Shown here: one piece after another, positions 8,391 to 18,101 of the stretch
Numbering within the stretch: position 1 is the stretch's first letter
Layout of the letters: each line of letters begins with the position of its first letter
Origin: an uncultured Lachnospiraceae bacterium
GTDB taxonomy: Bacteria > Bacillota > Clostridia > Lachnospirales > Lachnospiraceae
Length of the DNA: 64,000 nucleotides
Direction: 5' to 3'
NCBI GenBank assembly: GCA_900546325.1
Contig: URCR01000008.1
Coordinates: forward strand, 15,772 to 79,771
Program-made: the position numbers and the translations under genes
The notes under the pieces: model-generated
What the model saw: the letters and a program-made list of their open reading frames with translations, nothing else
Told to the model about the DNA's origin: nothing
Databases searched by the model: none

Positions 8391-9372
8391 CTTCGTCTCC
8401 CCCTTCCTCATCTGCAGAAACGTTCGGCTCGGAGTCTCTTGTTTCATCCTGTGTCAGTTTTAAGAAGACATCTTCCAGCGTGATTCTTGACAGATTCAGC
8501 TTCAGCAGCGGACACTTCTCCTCTGCAAATATATGGAAGAGCTTCTCCCGAATGTCCTTCTGGTTCACAGTCTTAATGAAAATATCCGTCGTTCCGTCAT
8601 TTTGCTGTTTATACTCTGCGGTCTCAATCTCTTCTATCTTGTCGAGAATCTCTCTTACTCTTGTCTCTTCCGCTTTGGCTGTCAGTTCAATCGTTTCGGA
8701 ACCATTTAAAAGCCGCTCCAGATTCTCCGGGGTGTCACTTGCTACCAGCTTTCCATGCGCAATGATCATGACATAGTCACAGACTGCCTGCACTTCCGCC
8801 AGAATGTGGGAACTTAAGATGATCGTGTGATTTTTGGAAAGTTCCTTGATCAGCTCCCGGATTTCGATGATCTGCTTCGGATCCAGTCCGACAGTCGGTT
8901 CGTCTAAGATGATCACTTCCGGAAATCCAAGAACTGCCTGTGCAAGCCCGACTCTTTGCTTGTATCCTTTTGACAGATTTTTAATCAGACGTCCTTCTAC
9001 CTCCTCCAGTTTGACAAGCTGAATGACTTTTTCCACTTCTGCTTTTCTGTCTTTTTTCTTTACCTTTTTCAGCTCTGCCGCAAAATCAAGATATTCTTTT
9101 ACGGTCATATCCAGATACAGCGGCGGAATCTCCGGGAGATACCCGATGCTTCTCTTTGCATCTTCCGGTTCCTCGAGGATGTTATGCCCGTTGATGAGCA
9201 CTTCTCCTTCCGTGGCACCGAGATACCCTGTCATAATATTCATTGTTGTCGATTTTCCCGCACCGTTTGGTCCGAGAAATCCATAGATCTGACCACTCTC
9301 CACCGTAAAGTTGAGATGATCTACCGCCAGATGACTGCCATAGCGTTTTACCAGATTTTTAACTTCTATCAA
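8374..9372 (-). CDS. ABC transporter ATP-binding protein, GldA type
   Basis: 332 aa. Walker A GPNGAGKST, signature LSKGYKQRVGLAQA, Walker B VIILDEPTVGLDP and the switch His in ILSSHIL are all intact. The C-terminal 100 residues form the regulatory extension common in GldA/CcmA-like exporter ATPases. I chose a TTG start at 9372 (product begins MIEVKNLVKRYGS), because GGGAGGG at 9380-9386 lies 7 bases upstream; an in-frame ATG at 9411 has no such site and adds 13 unusual residues. First gene of the cassette. Confidence 0.88.
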   Translation of the reverse strand: MIEVKNLVKRYGSHLAVDHLNFTVESGQIYGFLGPNGAGKSTTMNIMTGYLGATEGEVLINGHNILEEPEDAKRSIGYLPEIPPLYLDMTVKEYLDFAAELKKVKKKDRKAEVEKVIQLVKLEEVEGRLIKNLSKGYKQRVGLAQAVLGFPEVIILDEPTVGLDPKQIIEIRELIKELSKNHTIILSSHILAEVQAVCDYVMIIAHGKLVASDTPENLERLLNGSETIELTAKAEETRVREILDKIEEIETAEYKQQNDGTTDIFIKTVNQKDIREKLFHIFAEEKCPLLKLNLSRITLEDVFLKLTQDETRDSEPNVSADEEGGDEDESNL

Positions 9373-9583
9373 CTTTTTACCCTCCCGACAAAATGTGTTT
9401 CTCTGGATCATGCCTTCGACTTTTCTAAGTTCTTTTGCATACCCCGCTGGATACTTTGTACACTGTTGCCAAAAACACGCTCTGATTTTTTTATTTTATA
9501 AAACAAACTCGTTTATTCTGTGACAGTTATGTGTCCATTCTGTGAAAAGCTCCGACACGATTCTGCATAGAATCTAAAAAAAG

Positions 9584-9616
9584 GAAGAACCAACCCACTC
9601 ATCGGATCAGTTCTTC
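9584..9616 (-). terminator. Intrinsic terminator of the GIY-YIG gene
   Basis: On the minus strand GAAGAAC pairs with GTTCTTC and is followed by CTTTTTTT. The upstream arm lies inside the last codons of the GIY-YIG gene. It isolates that gene from the ABC cassette downstream. Confidence 0.65.
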
Positions 9617-9835
9617 TTTTTCCTTCCGGCTCAGCCGCTTTATCGCATATTCTCTTTTCATCGCTTCTTCTTTTGTTTCAAATGCCTCATAATAGATGAG
9701 TGTGACCGGGCGTCTCACCTTTGTATATTTCGCGCCTCTGCCCTGATTGTGAGCCTCCATGCGGCGGGTAAGATCATTTGTCCAGCCGGTGTAAAACGTG
9801 CCGTCACTGCATTTTACGATGTATGTATAGTTCAT
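9599..9835 (-). CDS. GIY-YIG nuclease-fold small protein (UPF0213 type)
   Basis: 78 aa. The GIY-YIG signature is visible as YTYIVKC followed by FYTGWTNDL, then R24-R25 and the conserved glutamate region EAMKREYAIK. This is the small single-domain YhbQ/YazA class, about 80-100 aa, linked by some work to DNA repair but without a settled role. It stands alone between the ABC cassette and the sporulation pair, with its own terminator. Confidence 0.85.
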   Translation of the reverse strand: MNYTYIVKCSDGTFYTGWTNDLTRRMEAHNQGRGAKYTKVRRPVTLIYYEAFETKEEAMKREYAIKRLSRKEKEELIR

Positions 9836-9949
9836 GGATCTTCTCTCTCCTTCGCATTTTCATTTACTGTCTCGGCAATATCACTGAAAAGATCCCAAAG
9901 CAGTTCACGAAAAACATTTCTTCAGGATCTTTTCTTTTTCTTCTATTTT

Positions 9950-10738
9950 CTATTCGTATGCAATATGGTCCATCGGGTTGACTGGCTGTCCGTCCTTTAA
10001 CAGCTGGAAATATAAGTTTGGACCTTCTACACTGTAATACTTGGTGGGCTCGCTCACATAGCCGATCACACTGTTCTCCGCCACATACTCCCCTGGCTGT
10101 ACCGGCACTTCTTTGAGCTGTCCGTAAATGGCTGCATAGCCATTTCCCATATCAATACTTACGGTCGTTCCGGTCTGGGCGTTTGTGTCGACTGCTGAGA
10201 CAGTTCCAGCAGCTGCTGCTTTTACTTCTGCACCGACTTCCCCGCTGATCACAACTGCCGGATTATACTTGTACTGATCAAGTGTCGCAAAATAAATGCT
10301 CTGATCCATACTGTAATTCATAATGACATTTCCGTCTACCGGCCACAGAAGCGTGTCTTCCTCGCTGAAATAAGCTGCCGTGCCGGTTCCTGCTGTCTGT
10401 TCTGCCCCCGCATCAGTCTGTGCCGGAGTTTCCTCTGCATTTTCGGCAGCTTCTCCTGCTTTCTGCTGTTCTTCTGTTCCGTCGGCCTGTTCCGCTTCTT
10501 CCTGCTCCGGAAGTACGATCTTATCTGTGTTGGCCGCTTCCGACTGCTCTTTTTCTTCTGCCTCTCGCTCTTTTTCTTTCTGTTCCTTTTCGGCCTTGGC
10601 GAGCTGCTCTTTCATCTCACTTTTGTAGCTGCTGAATGTATAAGCCCCTACCAGTGCGACAACTGCGATAAAACATATTGCGATTGCTGCTGCCATGCCT
10701 TTCCCCTTCATTTGGAATGGCTCTTCATTTTTCTTCAT
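9950..10738 (-). CDS. spoIIQ: SpoIIQ-like forespore protein with degenerate LytM domain
   Basis: 262 aa. A membrane segment near residues 11-32 is followed by a Lys/Glu-rich, probably coiled region and an acidic linker, then an M23/LytM fold from about residue 120. The zinc-binding residues of active LytM peptidases are missing: the usual Y-x-H is AIYGQL and the H-x-H is LYFQL. So it is likely a structural partner, as in Bacillus SpoIIQ, which joins SpoIIIAH across the intermembrane space during engulfment. Start at 10738 chosen because AGAGGTGA lies 5-6 bases upstream; GTG 10747 and ATG 10744 are alternatives. It lies 42 bases downstream of spoIID, the usual clostridial pairing. Confidence 0.8.
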   Translation of the reverse strand: MKKNEEPFQMKGKGMAAAIAICFIAVVALVGAYTFSSYKSEMKEQLAKAEKEQKEKEREAEEKEQSEAANTDKIVLPEQEEAEQADGTEEQQKAGEAAENAEETPAQTDAGAEQTAGTGTAAYFSEEDTLLWPVDGNVIMNYSMDQSIYFATLDQYKYNPAVVISGEVGAEVKAAAAGTVSAVDTNAQTGTTVSIDMGNGYAAIYGQLKEVPVQPGEYVAENSVIGYVSEPTKYYSVEGPNLYFQLLKDGQPVNPMDHIAYE

Positions 10739-10780
10739 CTTCATCACCTCTGACTTTATTTTTGCCAGAAAGCGATGTGC

Positions 10781-11746
10781 TTATTCCAATTTTAAAAATA
10801 TTTCCCCGCCATCTTTCAGCTGCGCGCCTTCATAGAAATATTGAAGGATTTCTTCATATCCTTTTCCTTCTTTTGCCATCTGATTCGCAGTATACTGACT
10901 CATGCCGACTCCGTGGCCGATCCCGCCGGAAGTAATCTGCAGCTTCCCTTTCTGCTCCTGAAAAGAAAAATGGCTGGAAGGCAATTCCAATGCTTCCCGA
11001 AATTCTTCCCCGGTGCAGGTTGCCTGCCCAATCCGCACAGTTGTCACATATCCTGCCGCATCCGTCCCTTGTATTTCAAAATCTTCAAATGTTGTTTTTT
11101 TGTCTTCCCTGACTGCTTCTGGATTTTCGACTGCGGTCAGAAATTTCCGGCATTTCTGTTTTACCTTGTCATACGACAGCACACACTCCTGAAGCTGCTC
11201 TTTTGCTTCCACATCTTTTGGACAATCTCTTGCCGGAAGATATGGATAGGACTCGCTTCCGAATGCTTCCTGCCCGGTTCTTGTCTTTCCCGCACTCAGC
11301 TTGTGATATGGCAGCGTCACATATTGATCCTGATACTGCAAGATCATTTTGTCCGTCTCCTGCACTGCTTTTTTCAAATTTTCTTTGCAGGCTTCTGCAT
11401 CCTCACCCCACTCCTGCTCCAGCTCTTCCATGCTGTAAAAATCATCGGTGAAAATCGTTTTTTTATCGTGATCTAATTTTTCATAAAAGCCGGACCGAAG
11501 AATTACCGCCTGTGCCTTCAGCGCTTCCGGCTCCGAATCGGCTGTCATCTCTTTTGCAAGAACACCTGCAAGATACTCTTCCCATACAATCTCCTCGATT
11601 CTCGTGCCCACCTGCACTTTCACGTAATCTTCCTTTATCCGGCTGCTTGTCTTGATGTGGGAACCATTCATAAAAAGTGTTACCACATACGGCAAAAGAA
11701 ATATGATGACCAACATGGAAAATAATTCTCTGACTTTTCTTCGCAT
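10781..11746 (-). CDS. spoIID: Stage II sporulation protein D (peptidoglycan lytic transglycosylase)
   Basis: 321 aa. One N-terminal membrane anchor, then the SpoIID domain. YLAGVLAKEMT carries the catalytic glutamate; the Cys in YLPARDCPKD and the GIGHGVGMSQY motif are conserved zinc/structural features of the family. It cleaves glycan strands during engulfment of the forespore. GAGGAGGG precedes the ATG by 8 bases. A sigma-E-like promoter lies just upstream, and spoIIQ follows. Confidence 0.92.
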   Translation of the reverse strand: MRRKVRELFSMLVIIFLLPYVVTLFMNGSHIKTSSRIKEDYVKVQVGTRIEEIVWEEYLAGVLAKEMTADSEPEALKAQAVILRSGFYEKLDHDKKTIFTDDFYSMEELEQEWGEDAEACKENLKKAVQETDKMILQYQDQYVTLPYHKLSAGKTRTGQEAFGSESYPYLPARDCPKDVEAKEQLQECVLSYDKVKQKCRKFLTAVENPEAVREDKKTTFEDFEIQGTDAAGYVTTVRIGQATCTGEEFREALELPSSHFSFQEQKGKLQITSGGIGHGVGMSQYTANQMAKEGKGYEEILQYFYEGAQLKDGGEIFLKLE

Positions 11747-11765
11747 CTCTTCGTCCCTCCTCTAC

Positions 11766-11795
11766 AATGTATGGAGGGAGCAGAGAAACTATACC
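11766..11795 (-). promoter_or_regulatory. Possible sigma-E promoter of spoIID
   Basis: On the minus strand, GGTATAG (11789-11795) and CATACATT (11766-11773) are 15 bases apart. They resemble the sporulation sigma-E boxes (KMATATT and CATACAMT). Position, about 20 bases before the spoIID start, is suitable. The match is partial. Confidence 0.4.
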
Positions 11796-11846
11796 GCCAT
11801 CTTTTATAAAAGACCAATCACTTGATTCTGCTTTTCCAGCCGCGCT

Positions 11847-14321
11847 TTACAGCTGCGGATCCGGATTTACCGTCACTTTTTTCAGTTTCCAGATATCTGC
11901 AACGTACTCTTCGATCGTTCTGTCGGAAGTGAACTTGCCGCAGGACGCGGTGTTTAACAGCGCCATCTTTGCCCAACGATCCTGATCGCGGTATGCGGCC
12001 TCAACGCGCTTCTGTGCATCCGCATAAGAGCGGAAATCCTTGAGGATAAAGTAAGTGTCCGCTCTGTCGCTGCTCTTTGTATTTAACAGTGAGTTGTACA
12101 GATCACGGTACAGTTCGTGGTCTCCGTTTGCATAAGTTCCGTCCACAAGCTGATCAACAACTCTCTTTAACTCCCAGTCGCTGTTGTAGACATCCATTGG
12201 ATTGTAGCCGCCGTTGTTCTCGTAGTGAATGACTTCATCTGAACTGAGTCCGAAGATAAATGCATTTTCCATTCCGACTTCGTCCACGATCTCTACATTG
12301 GCGCCGTCCATTGTTCCAAGCGTCGGAGCACCGTTTAACATGAATTTCATATTTCCGGTTCCGGATGCCTCCTTGGAAGCTGTAGAAATCTGTTCGCTGA
12401 CATCCGCAGCCGCGAAGATCAGCTCTGCGTTGGATACACGGTAGTCCTCAATGAAGACAACTTTGATCTTTCCGTTGATGCTTCTGTCATTGTTGATCAC
12501 ATCCGCCACAGAATTGATCAGCTTGATCGTCTGCTTTGCACGCTTATAGCCGGCCGCCGCCTTCGCCCCGAAAATAAATGTTCTCGGGTAGAATGTGATC
12601 TCCGGATGTTCTTTCATCTGGTTGTACAGATACATTACATGGAGAATGTTCAACAGCTGCCGTTTGTACTCGTGAAGCCTTTTTACCTGAACATCGAAGA
12701 TCGACTCCGGATCTACCTCGATTCCATTGTGCTCCCTGATATATTTCGCAAGCCGGACTTTGTTCTGATACTTGATCTCCATAAATTCTTTTCTTGCTTT
12801 CGGATCGTCTGCCAGCGGTTTTAATTTTGCCATCTCTGAGAGATCTGTGATCCACTTGTCGCCGATATGCTCTGTCACCCAGTCTGCAAGCAGCGGGTTT
12901 CCGTGCAGCAAGAATCGTCTCTGTGTGATTCCGTTTGTTTTGTTGTTAAATTTCTCAGGCATCATCTCATAGAAATCTTTCAGCTCTTCGTGCTTTAAAA
13001 TCTCTGTGTGAAGTTTTGCAACACCATTGACGGAGAACCCTGCAACGATCGCAAGGTGCGCCATCTTCACCTGACCGTCATAGAGAATCGCCATCTTCTT
13101 CACTTTCTCTTCATTGCCCGGATACATCTGGCGCACTTTCTCTACGAAGCGGCGGTTGATCTCCTCCACGATCTGGTATACACGCGGAAGCAGTCTGGAG
13201 AAGAGATCGATCGGCCATTTCTCAAGTGCTTCCGACATGATCGTATGATTTGTATATGCACAACATTTCGTCGTGACATCCCACGCGTCATCCCAGCTTA
13301 ATCCTTCCTGATCCATCAGAAGACGCATCAATTCTGCAACTGCCACTGTCGGATGCGTGTCATTCATCTGGAAGATCACTTTCTCATGCAGACGGCGGAT
13401 ATCGTCGTTGGAGCGTTTGTATTTCTCAATTGCCTCCTGAAGACTTGCAGAGATGAAGAAATACTGCTGTTTTAAGCGGAGCTCTTTCCCCGCATAATGA
13501 TTGTCATTCGGATAGAGTACCTCCACGATCATCTTCGCCAGATTCTCCTGCTCTACCGCTTTGTGGTATTCCCCGCGGTCAAAAGAATCTAACCGGAAGG
13601 AAGTGATGGCTTTCGCATCCCAGATCCGCAGCGTGTTCACAACATGATTTCCATATCCGACAATCGGCATGTCGTATGGGATCGCAAGAACGGACTCAAA
13701 ATTCTCTTGGATAAATTCATCCCGCCCGGTCTCATAGTTGTGCTGCATGCGGATTGTCCCGCCAAAACGGACCTCTTTTGCATATTCATCTCTGCGGATC
13801 TCAAACGGATTCCCGTTCTTTAACCAGTTGTCCGGAGTCTCCACCTGATATCCGTTTTCTATTTTCTGTTTGAACATTCCATAATGGTAACGGATCCCGC
13901 ATCCATATGCCGGATATCCAAGAGAAGTAAGAGAGTCCAAAAAGCAGGCCGCAAGACGTCCGAGACCACCGTTTCCAAGCGCCGGATCTGGTTCCTGATC
14001 TTCCACTGCATTCAGATCGATCCCCATTTCTTCCAGAGCCTCTTTCACATCCTGATAAGCAGTTAAATTGATCAGGTTATTTCCAAGTGCCCTCCCCATC
14101 AAAAATTCCATCGACAGATAATACACTGTCTTCGGTGATTCCTTTTCGTATACTTCCTGAGTCGCAAGCCAGTTGTCAATAATATATTCTTTTACTGCGT
14201 AAGACACCGCCTGAAAGGTCTGCTGCGGCGTTGCCTCATCTATCGTTCTTCTGTATAAAGTCTTCACATTGTTCTTGACTTCTTTCTTAAACGCTTCTTT
14301 ATCAAATTTAAAATCCGACAC
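11847..14321 (-). CDS. glgP: Glycogen/starch/alpha-glucan phosphorylase
   Basis: 824 aa, full length. It releases glucose-1-phosphate from glycogen or maltodextrins in the cytoplasm. The pyridoxal-phosphate lysine is K659 in the GTGNMKFMLNG motif; GNGGLGRLAACFLDS near residue 113 is also diagnostic. No glycogen synthesis genes are in the window. It lies about 100 bases downstream of ileS with a strong hairpin between them. In spore-formers glycogen is used late in growth, which fits the neighbouring sporulation genes, but co-regulation is not shown. Confidence 0.93.
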   Translation of the reverse strand: MSDFKFDKEAFKKEVKNNVKTLYRRTIDEATPQQTFQAVSYAVKEYIIDNWLATQEVYEKESPKTVYYLSMEFLMGRALGNNLINLTAYQDVKEALEEMGIDLNAVEDQEPDPALGNGGLGRLAACFLDSLTSLGYPAYGCGIRYHYGMFKQKIENGYQVETPDNWLKNGNPFEIRRDEYAKEVRFGGTIRMQHNYETGRDEFIQENFESVLAIPYDMPIVGYGNHVVNTLRIWDAKAITSFRLDSFDRGEYHKAVEQENLAKMIVEVLYPNDNHYAGKELRLKQQYFFISASLQEAIEKYKRSNDDIRRLHEKVIFQMNDTHPTVAVAELMRLLMDQEGLSWDDAWDVTTKCCAYTNHTIMSEALEKWPIDLFSRLLPRVYQIVEEINRRFVEKVRQMYPGNEEKVKKMAILYDGQVKMAHLAIVAGFSVNGVAKLHTEILKHEELKDFYEMMPEKFNNKTNGITQRRFLLHGNPLLADWVTEHIGDKWITDLSEMAKLKPLADDPKARKEFMEIKYQNKVRLAKYIREHNGIEVDPESIFDVQVKRLHEYKRQLLNILHVMYLYNQMKEHPEITFYPRTFIFGAKAAAGYKRAKQTIKLINSVADVINNDRSINGKIKVVFIEDYRVSNAELIFAAADVSEQISTASKEASGTGNMKFMLNGAPTLGTMDGANVEIVDEVGMENAFIFGLSSDEVIHYENNGGYNPMDVYNSDWELKRVVDQLVDGTYANGDHELYRDLYNSLLNTKSSDRADTYFILKDFRSYADAQKRVEAAYRDQDRWAKMALLNTASCGKFTSDRTIEEYVADIWKLKKVTVNPDPQL

Positions 14322-14342
14322 TTTCTCTCTCCTCTCTTTTTT

Positions 14343-14376
14343 TTATCCCCGCACCTCTTCTGACATGCGGGGATAA
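14343..14376. terminator. Hairpin between ileS and glgP
   Basis: TTATCCCCGCA pairs perfectly with TGCGGGGATAA around a 12-base loop. On the minus strand no T-run follows (an A-run does), so it is not a standard intrinsic terminator for ileS. It may stabilise the ileS mRNA end or act in the glgP leader. Confidence 0.4.
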
Positions 14377-14421
14377 TGAACGTGTACCGTATCTTTCGTA
14401 TCTTGCGGAATTTCTCCCGGA

Positions 14422-17400
14422 TTAACGCTGTACACCCATATTTACTTTTTCACCATTGATGTTCCACTCTTTGACATATCCTGCCGGAATCTCCTGCTTC
14501 ATCTCTGTCGCAAGCACTTCGTCCATGATCTCTGTCTGATATTTTGCGAATACTTCGTTGGCCTTCTCGGTACCTTCGTAGTATACCGTAATCTTGTCTG
14601 TCACCTCAAAATCCGCTTCTTTTCTCATTGTCTGGATCTTGCTGATGATCTCTCTTACAAATCCTTCTTCCAGAAGTTCTTCTGTCAGATTTGTGTCCAG
14701 CACGACTGTCACACCATTGTCACTCTCAGAAACATATCCTTCCATCTGTGCCATATCGATCAGCAGGTCTTCTTTAAATAATGTGACTTCCTGTCCGTTC
14801 ACATCCAGCTTCAGAGATCCTGTCTCATTGAGTTCATCCATCGCCTGATTTCCATCCAGATTCTCAAGTGCAGCCTTGATTCCACCTAACAGTTTACCGT
14901 ATTTTGGTCCCACTGTCTTCAACTGTGGTTTAAATGTATATGAAGTAAATGCGCGGACATCGTCTGTAAATTCCATTTCTTTTACATTTAACTCTTCTTC
15001 CACGATCTCCTGGTAAAATTCCGGTAAAGTTACAGAAGATTTCACAAACATTTTTCCGATCGGCTGACGGTTCTTGATGTTTGCCGTATTTCTGCACGCA
15101 CGTCCCATCACAACCAGTTTCAGCACTTCATCCATATTCTCTTCTAACTCGCTGTCGATCAATGCTTCATCTGCAACCGGGAAGTCACATAAGTGGATAC
15201 TTTCCGGAGCTTCTTTATCGATGCTTCTGACAAGGTTCTGATAGATGTCTTCTGTCATAAACGGAATCATTGGCGCAGCTACCTTTGCCACAGTCACAAG
15301 TGCTGTGTAAAGTGTCATATACGCGTTGATCTTATCCTGCGGCATTCCTTTTGCCCAGAAACGCTCACGGCTTCTTCTGACATACCAGTTACTCATATCA
15401 TCTACAAATTCCTGAAGCGCTCTTGCACTCTCCGGAATCCGGTAATTTTCCAGGTTATTATCTACCGTCTTGATCAGCGTATTCAGTTTAGACAACAGCC
15501 ATTTATCCATAACCGGAAGTTTCTCGTACTCTAACTGATATTTTGTCGCGTCAAACTGATCGATCTCTGCATACAATACGAAGAATGCGTAAGTATTCCA
15601 GAGTGTTCCCATAAATTTGCGCTGTCCTTCCGTCACGATCTTGCCGTGGAAACGATTTGGAAGCCACGGTGCACTGTTGATGTAGAAATACCAGCGGATC
15701 GCATCTGCTCCATACTGTTCCAGTGCATCGAACGGATCGACTGCATTTCCTTTGGACTTACTCATCTTCTGTCCCTTTTCATCCTGTACATGGCCGAGAA
15801 CAATGACATTCTTATATGGAGCCTTGTTAAATACAAGTGTAGAGATCGCAAGTAAGGAATAGAACCATCCTCTTGTCTGGTCTACCGCCTCGGAAATAAA
15901 GTCTGCCGGGAACTGCTGTTCAAATAAGTCTTTATTTTCAAACGGATAATGGTGCTGTGCAAACGGCATTGCCCCGCTGTCAAACCAGCAGTCGATGACT
16001 TCCGGCACACGGTGCATTTCCTTTCCACAATGCGGACACTTGATCGTCACCGCGTCGATGAATGGACGATGCAGTTCGATGTCATCCGGACAGTTGTCTG
16101 ACATGGATTTCAGCTCTTCGATACTTCCGATCGCATGCATATGTCCGCATTCACACTCCCATACGTTGAGTGGTGTTCCCCAGTAACGGTTACGGCTGAT
16201 TCCCCAGTCCTGCACATTCTCAAGCCAGTCTCCGAAACGTCCTTTTCCGATGCTTTCCGGAATCCAGTTGATCGTATTGTTATTTCTGATCAGATCCTCT
16301 TTGACTTCTGTCATCTTGATGAACCATGACTCACGCGCATAGTAGATCAGTGGTGTATCACATCTCCAGCAGTGCGGATAGCTGTGCTCAAAGTTCGGTG
16401 CAGCAAACAGAAGTCCTCTCTTCTCCAGATCTTCCAGTACCATCGGATCTACTTTCTTACAGAAAGTCCCTGCCCAAGGTGTCTCCTCTGTCATCTCACC
16501 CTTCTCATCTACTAACTGAAGGAATGGAAGATCATATCTGCGTCCTACCTGGGCATCGTCCTCACCAAATGCAGGTGCAATGTGAACAACACCGGTACCA
16601 TCTGTAAGTGTAACATAGTCGGCGCATGTCACATAGTATGCCCGCTTATTCAACTCTACAAACGGGAATAACGGTTCGTATTCTTTGTTTTCCAGATCTT
16701 TTCCAACATAAGTTTCTACAACTTCCACATCACCTTCGAGCACCGTATCCACAAGTGCCTGTGCCATATAGTATGTGTATCCGTCATTTTTTACTTTCAC
16801 ATAGGCTTCCTTCGGATTGACACAGAGTGCAACGTTAGAAGGAAGTGTCCATGGAGTTGTTGTCCATGCGAGGAAGTAAGCATCCTCTCCTTTTACTTTG
16901 AATCTTACGATCGCAGAGCGTTCCTTGACGTCCTTGTAGCCCTGTGCAACTTCGTGGCTGGAAAGCGGTGTTCCGCAACGAGGGCAGTAAGGTACGATCT
17001 TATATCCTTTGTATAACAGCCCTTTGTCCCAGATCTGTTTTAATGCCCACCACTCAGACTCGATAAAGTTGTTGTCATAAGTGACATATGGGTTATCCAT
17101 ATCTGCCCAGAATCCAACTGTCGCAGAGAAATCTTCCCACATTCCTTTGTACTTCCATACACTCTCTTTACAGTGTTTGATAAACGGTTCCAGACCATAT
17201 TCCTCGATCTGCTCTTTTCCATCCAGTCCAAGCAGCTTTTCTACTTCCAGTTCCACCGGAAGTCCATGAGTATCCCATCCTGCTTTTCTTGGTACCATAT
17301 ATCCTTTCATGGTACGGTATCTTGGAATCATATCCTTGATGACACGAGTCAGCACATGTCCGATGTGCGGTTTTCCGTTTGCAGTCGGAGGGCCATCATA

Positions 17401-17529
17401 AAATGTATATGTCTCCCCTTCTTTGCGGTTTTCCATACTTTTTCGGAAGATATCATTCTCTTCCCAGAATTTTTCTGTTTTCTTCTCACGGTCAACAAAT
17501 TTTAAGTCCGTAGATACTTTCTGATACAT
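14422..17529 (-). CDS. ileS: Isoleucyl-tRNA synthetase
   Basis: 1035 aa. HIGH motif at residues 55-58 (GKPHIGH) and KMSKS at 588-592. The CPRCGTPLSSHEVAQGY segment and overall length match the eukaryote-like (type 2) isoleucyl-tRNA synthetases, which lack the C-terminal zinc finger of type 1. Type 2 enzymes are known for low sensitivity to mupirocin; whether that holds here is inference. It charges tRNA-Ile with editing of valine by the CP1 domain in between. Transcription is under a T-box leader just upstream. Confidence 0.95.
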   Translation of the reverse strand: MYQKVSTDLKFVDREKKTEKFWEENDIFRKSMENRKEGETYTFYDGPPTANGKPHIGHVLTRVIKDMIPRYRTMKGYMVPRKAGWDTHGLPVELEVEKLLGLDGKEQIEEYGLEPFIKHCKESVWKYKGMWEDFSATVGFWADMDNPYVTYDNNFIESEWWALKQIWDKGLLYKGYKIVPYCPRCGTPLSSHEVAQGYKDVKERSAIVRFKVKGEDAYFLAWTTTPWTLPSNVALCVNPKEAYVKVKNDGYTYYMAQALVDTVLEGDVEVVETYVGKDLENKEYEPLFPFVELNKRAYYVTCADYVTLTDGTGVVHIAPAFGEDDAQVGRRYDLPFLQLVDEKGEMTEETPWAGTFCKKVDPMVLEDLEKRGLLFAAPNFEHSYPHCWRCDTPLIYYARESWFIKMTEVKEDLIRNNNTINWIPESIGKGRFGDWLENVQDWGISRNRYWGTPLNVWECECGHMHAIGSIEELKSMSDNCPDDIELHRPFIDAVTIKCPHCGKEMHRVPEVIDCWFDSGAMPFAQHHYPFENKDLFEQQFPADFISEAVDQTRGWFYSLLAISTLVFNKAPYKNVIVLGHVQDEKGQKMSKSKGNAVDPFDALEQYGADAIRWYFYINSAPWLPNRFHGKIVTEGQRKFMGTLWNTYAFFVLYAEIDQFDATKYQLEYEKLPVMDKWLLSKLNTLIKTVDNNLENYRIPESARALQEFVDDMSNWYVRRSRERFWAKGMPQDKINAYMTLYTALVTVAKVAAPMIPFMTEDIYQNLVRSIDKEAPESIHLCDFPVADEALIDSELEENMDEVLKLVVMGRACRNTANIKNRQPIGKMFVKSSVTLPEFYQEIVEEELNVKEMEFTDDVRAFTSYTFKPQLKTVGPKYGKLLGGIKAALENLDGNQAMDELNETGSLKLDVNGQEVTLFKEDLLIDMAQMEGYVSESDNGVTVVLDTNLTEELLEEGFVREIISKIQTMRKEADFEVTDKITVYYEGTEKANEVFAKYQTEIMDEVLATEMKQEIPAGYVKEWNINGEKVNMGVQR

Positions 17530-17599
17530 ACTGATTCTCCTTTACTTTCTATATTTCACAAATGCGGTCCTGCCGGCCCGGTTGCAAAGTAATCTCTAA

Positions 17600-17880
17600 A
17601 AATGCAACATAGGATTTTCCTATGTAAAAAAAGCTCCCGCCCTGTAAAAGGACGGAAGCATTATCTTTCGTTTTACCACCTGTTACAACATACCAGCATA
17701 TGCGCTCCCGATAACGGCGGAATCCCGTCAGTGCTTACTTATTTTTCCAAAAAAATGTTCAGCCCCTGCAACTCAGAAGCGATATTCAAATATACTTTAC
17801 TCATACCAGGCTTCCACCATCCCCGGCTCGCTTTGATTTTCCAGTATATCCTACTGTCTTCGTCAACGTCTTTGTCTATA
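17600..17880 (-). promoter_or_regulatory. T-box riboswitch leader of ileS
   Basis: On the minus strand the leader has a long stem I region with GAATATCGC holding a candidate ATC (Ile) specifier, then the T-box sequence AGGTGGTAAAACG, then a terminator hairpin (17633-17659): GCTTCCGTCCT pairs with AGGGCGGGAGC and is followed by TTTTTTT. Uncharged tRNA-Ile would bind the specifier and T-box and favour the antiterminator. The T-box is a variant of the usual GGTGGTACCGCG. This fills most of the 571-base gap between ileS and the Rpn gene. Confidence 0.88.
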
Positions 17881-17888
17881 CAAATTCC

Positions 17889-17917
17889 ATTATAGGAACA
17901 TTTTCTGCCGCCGTCAA
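17889..17917 (-). promoter_or_regulatory. Promoter of the ileS T-box leader
   Basis: -35 TTGACG (17912-17917) and -10 TATAAT (17889-17894), 17 bases apart on the minus strand. The start would be near 17882, giving a leader of about 350 bases. Confidence 0.75.
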
Positions 17918-18101
17918 GGGTTGTTTGCGATGTTTTTCCCAACTTTTCTTTACCATTTTTTCATATTCTGTTTATAGATTCTCTGACGTTTTCATGGTAG
18001 AATCATAATAACTTAAAAACTTGCGGAAGTTAACTCCCCACAATCACATTCTTTGTTGCAACAATCAGAATTCCAAAAGAATATTTGAAAGGTGGCTCAC
18101 A

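Noticed and set aside
9889..9934. GAAAAGATCC/GGGATCTTTTC pairing after spoIIQ
   Set aside because: The arms are far apart (about 25-base loop) and no T-run follows; too weak to list as a terminator.
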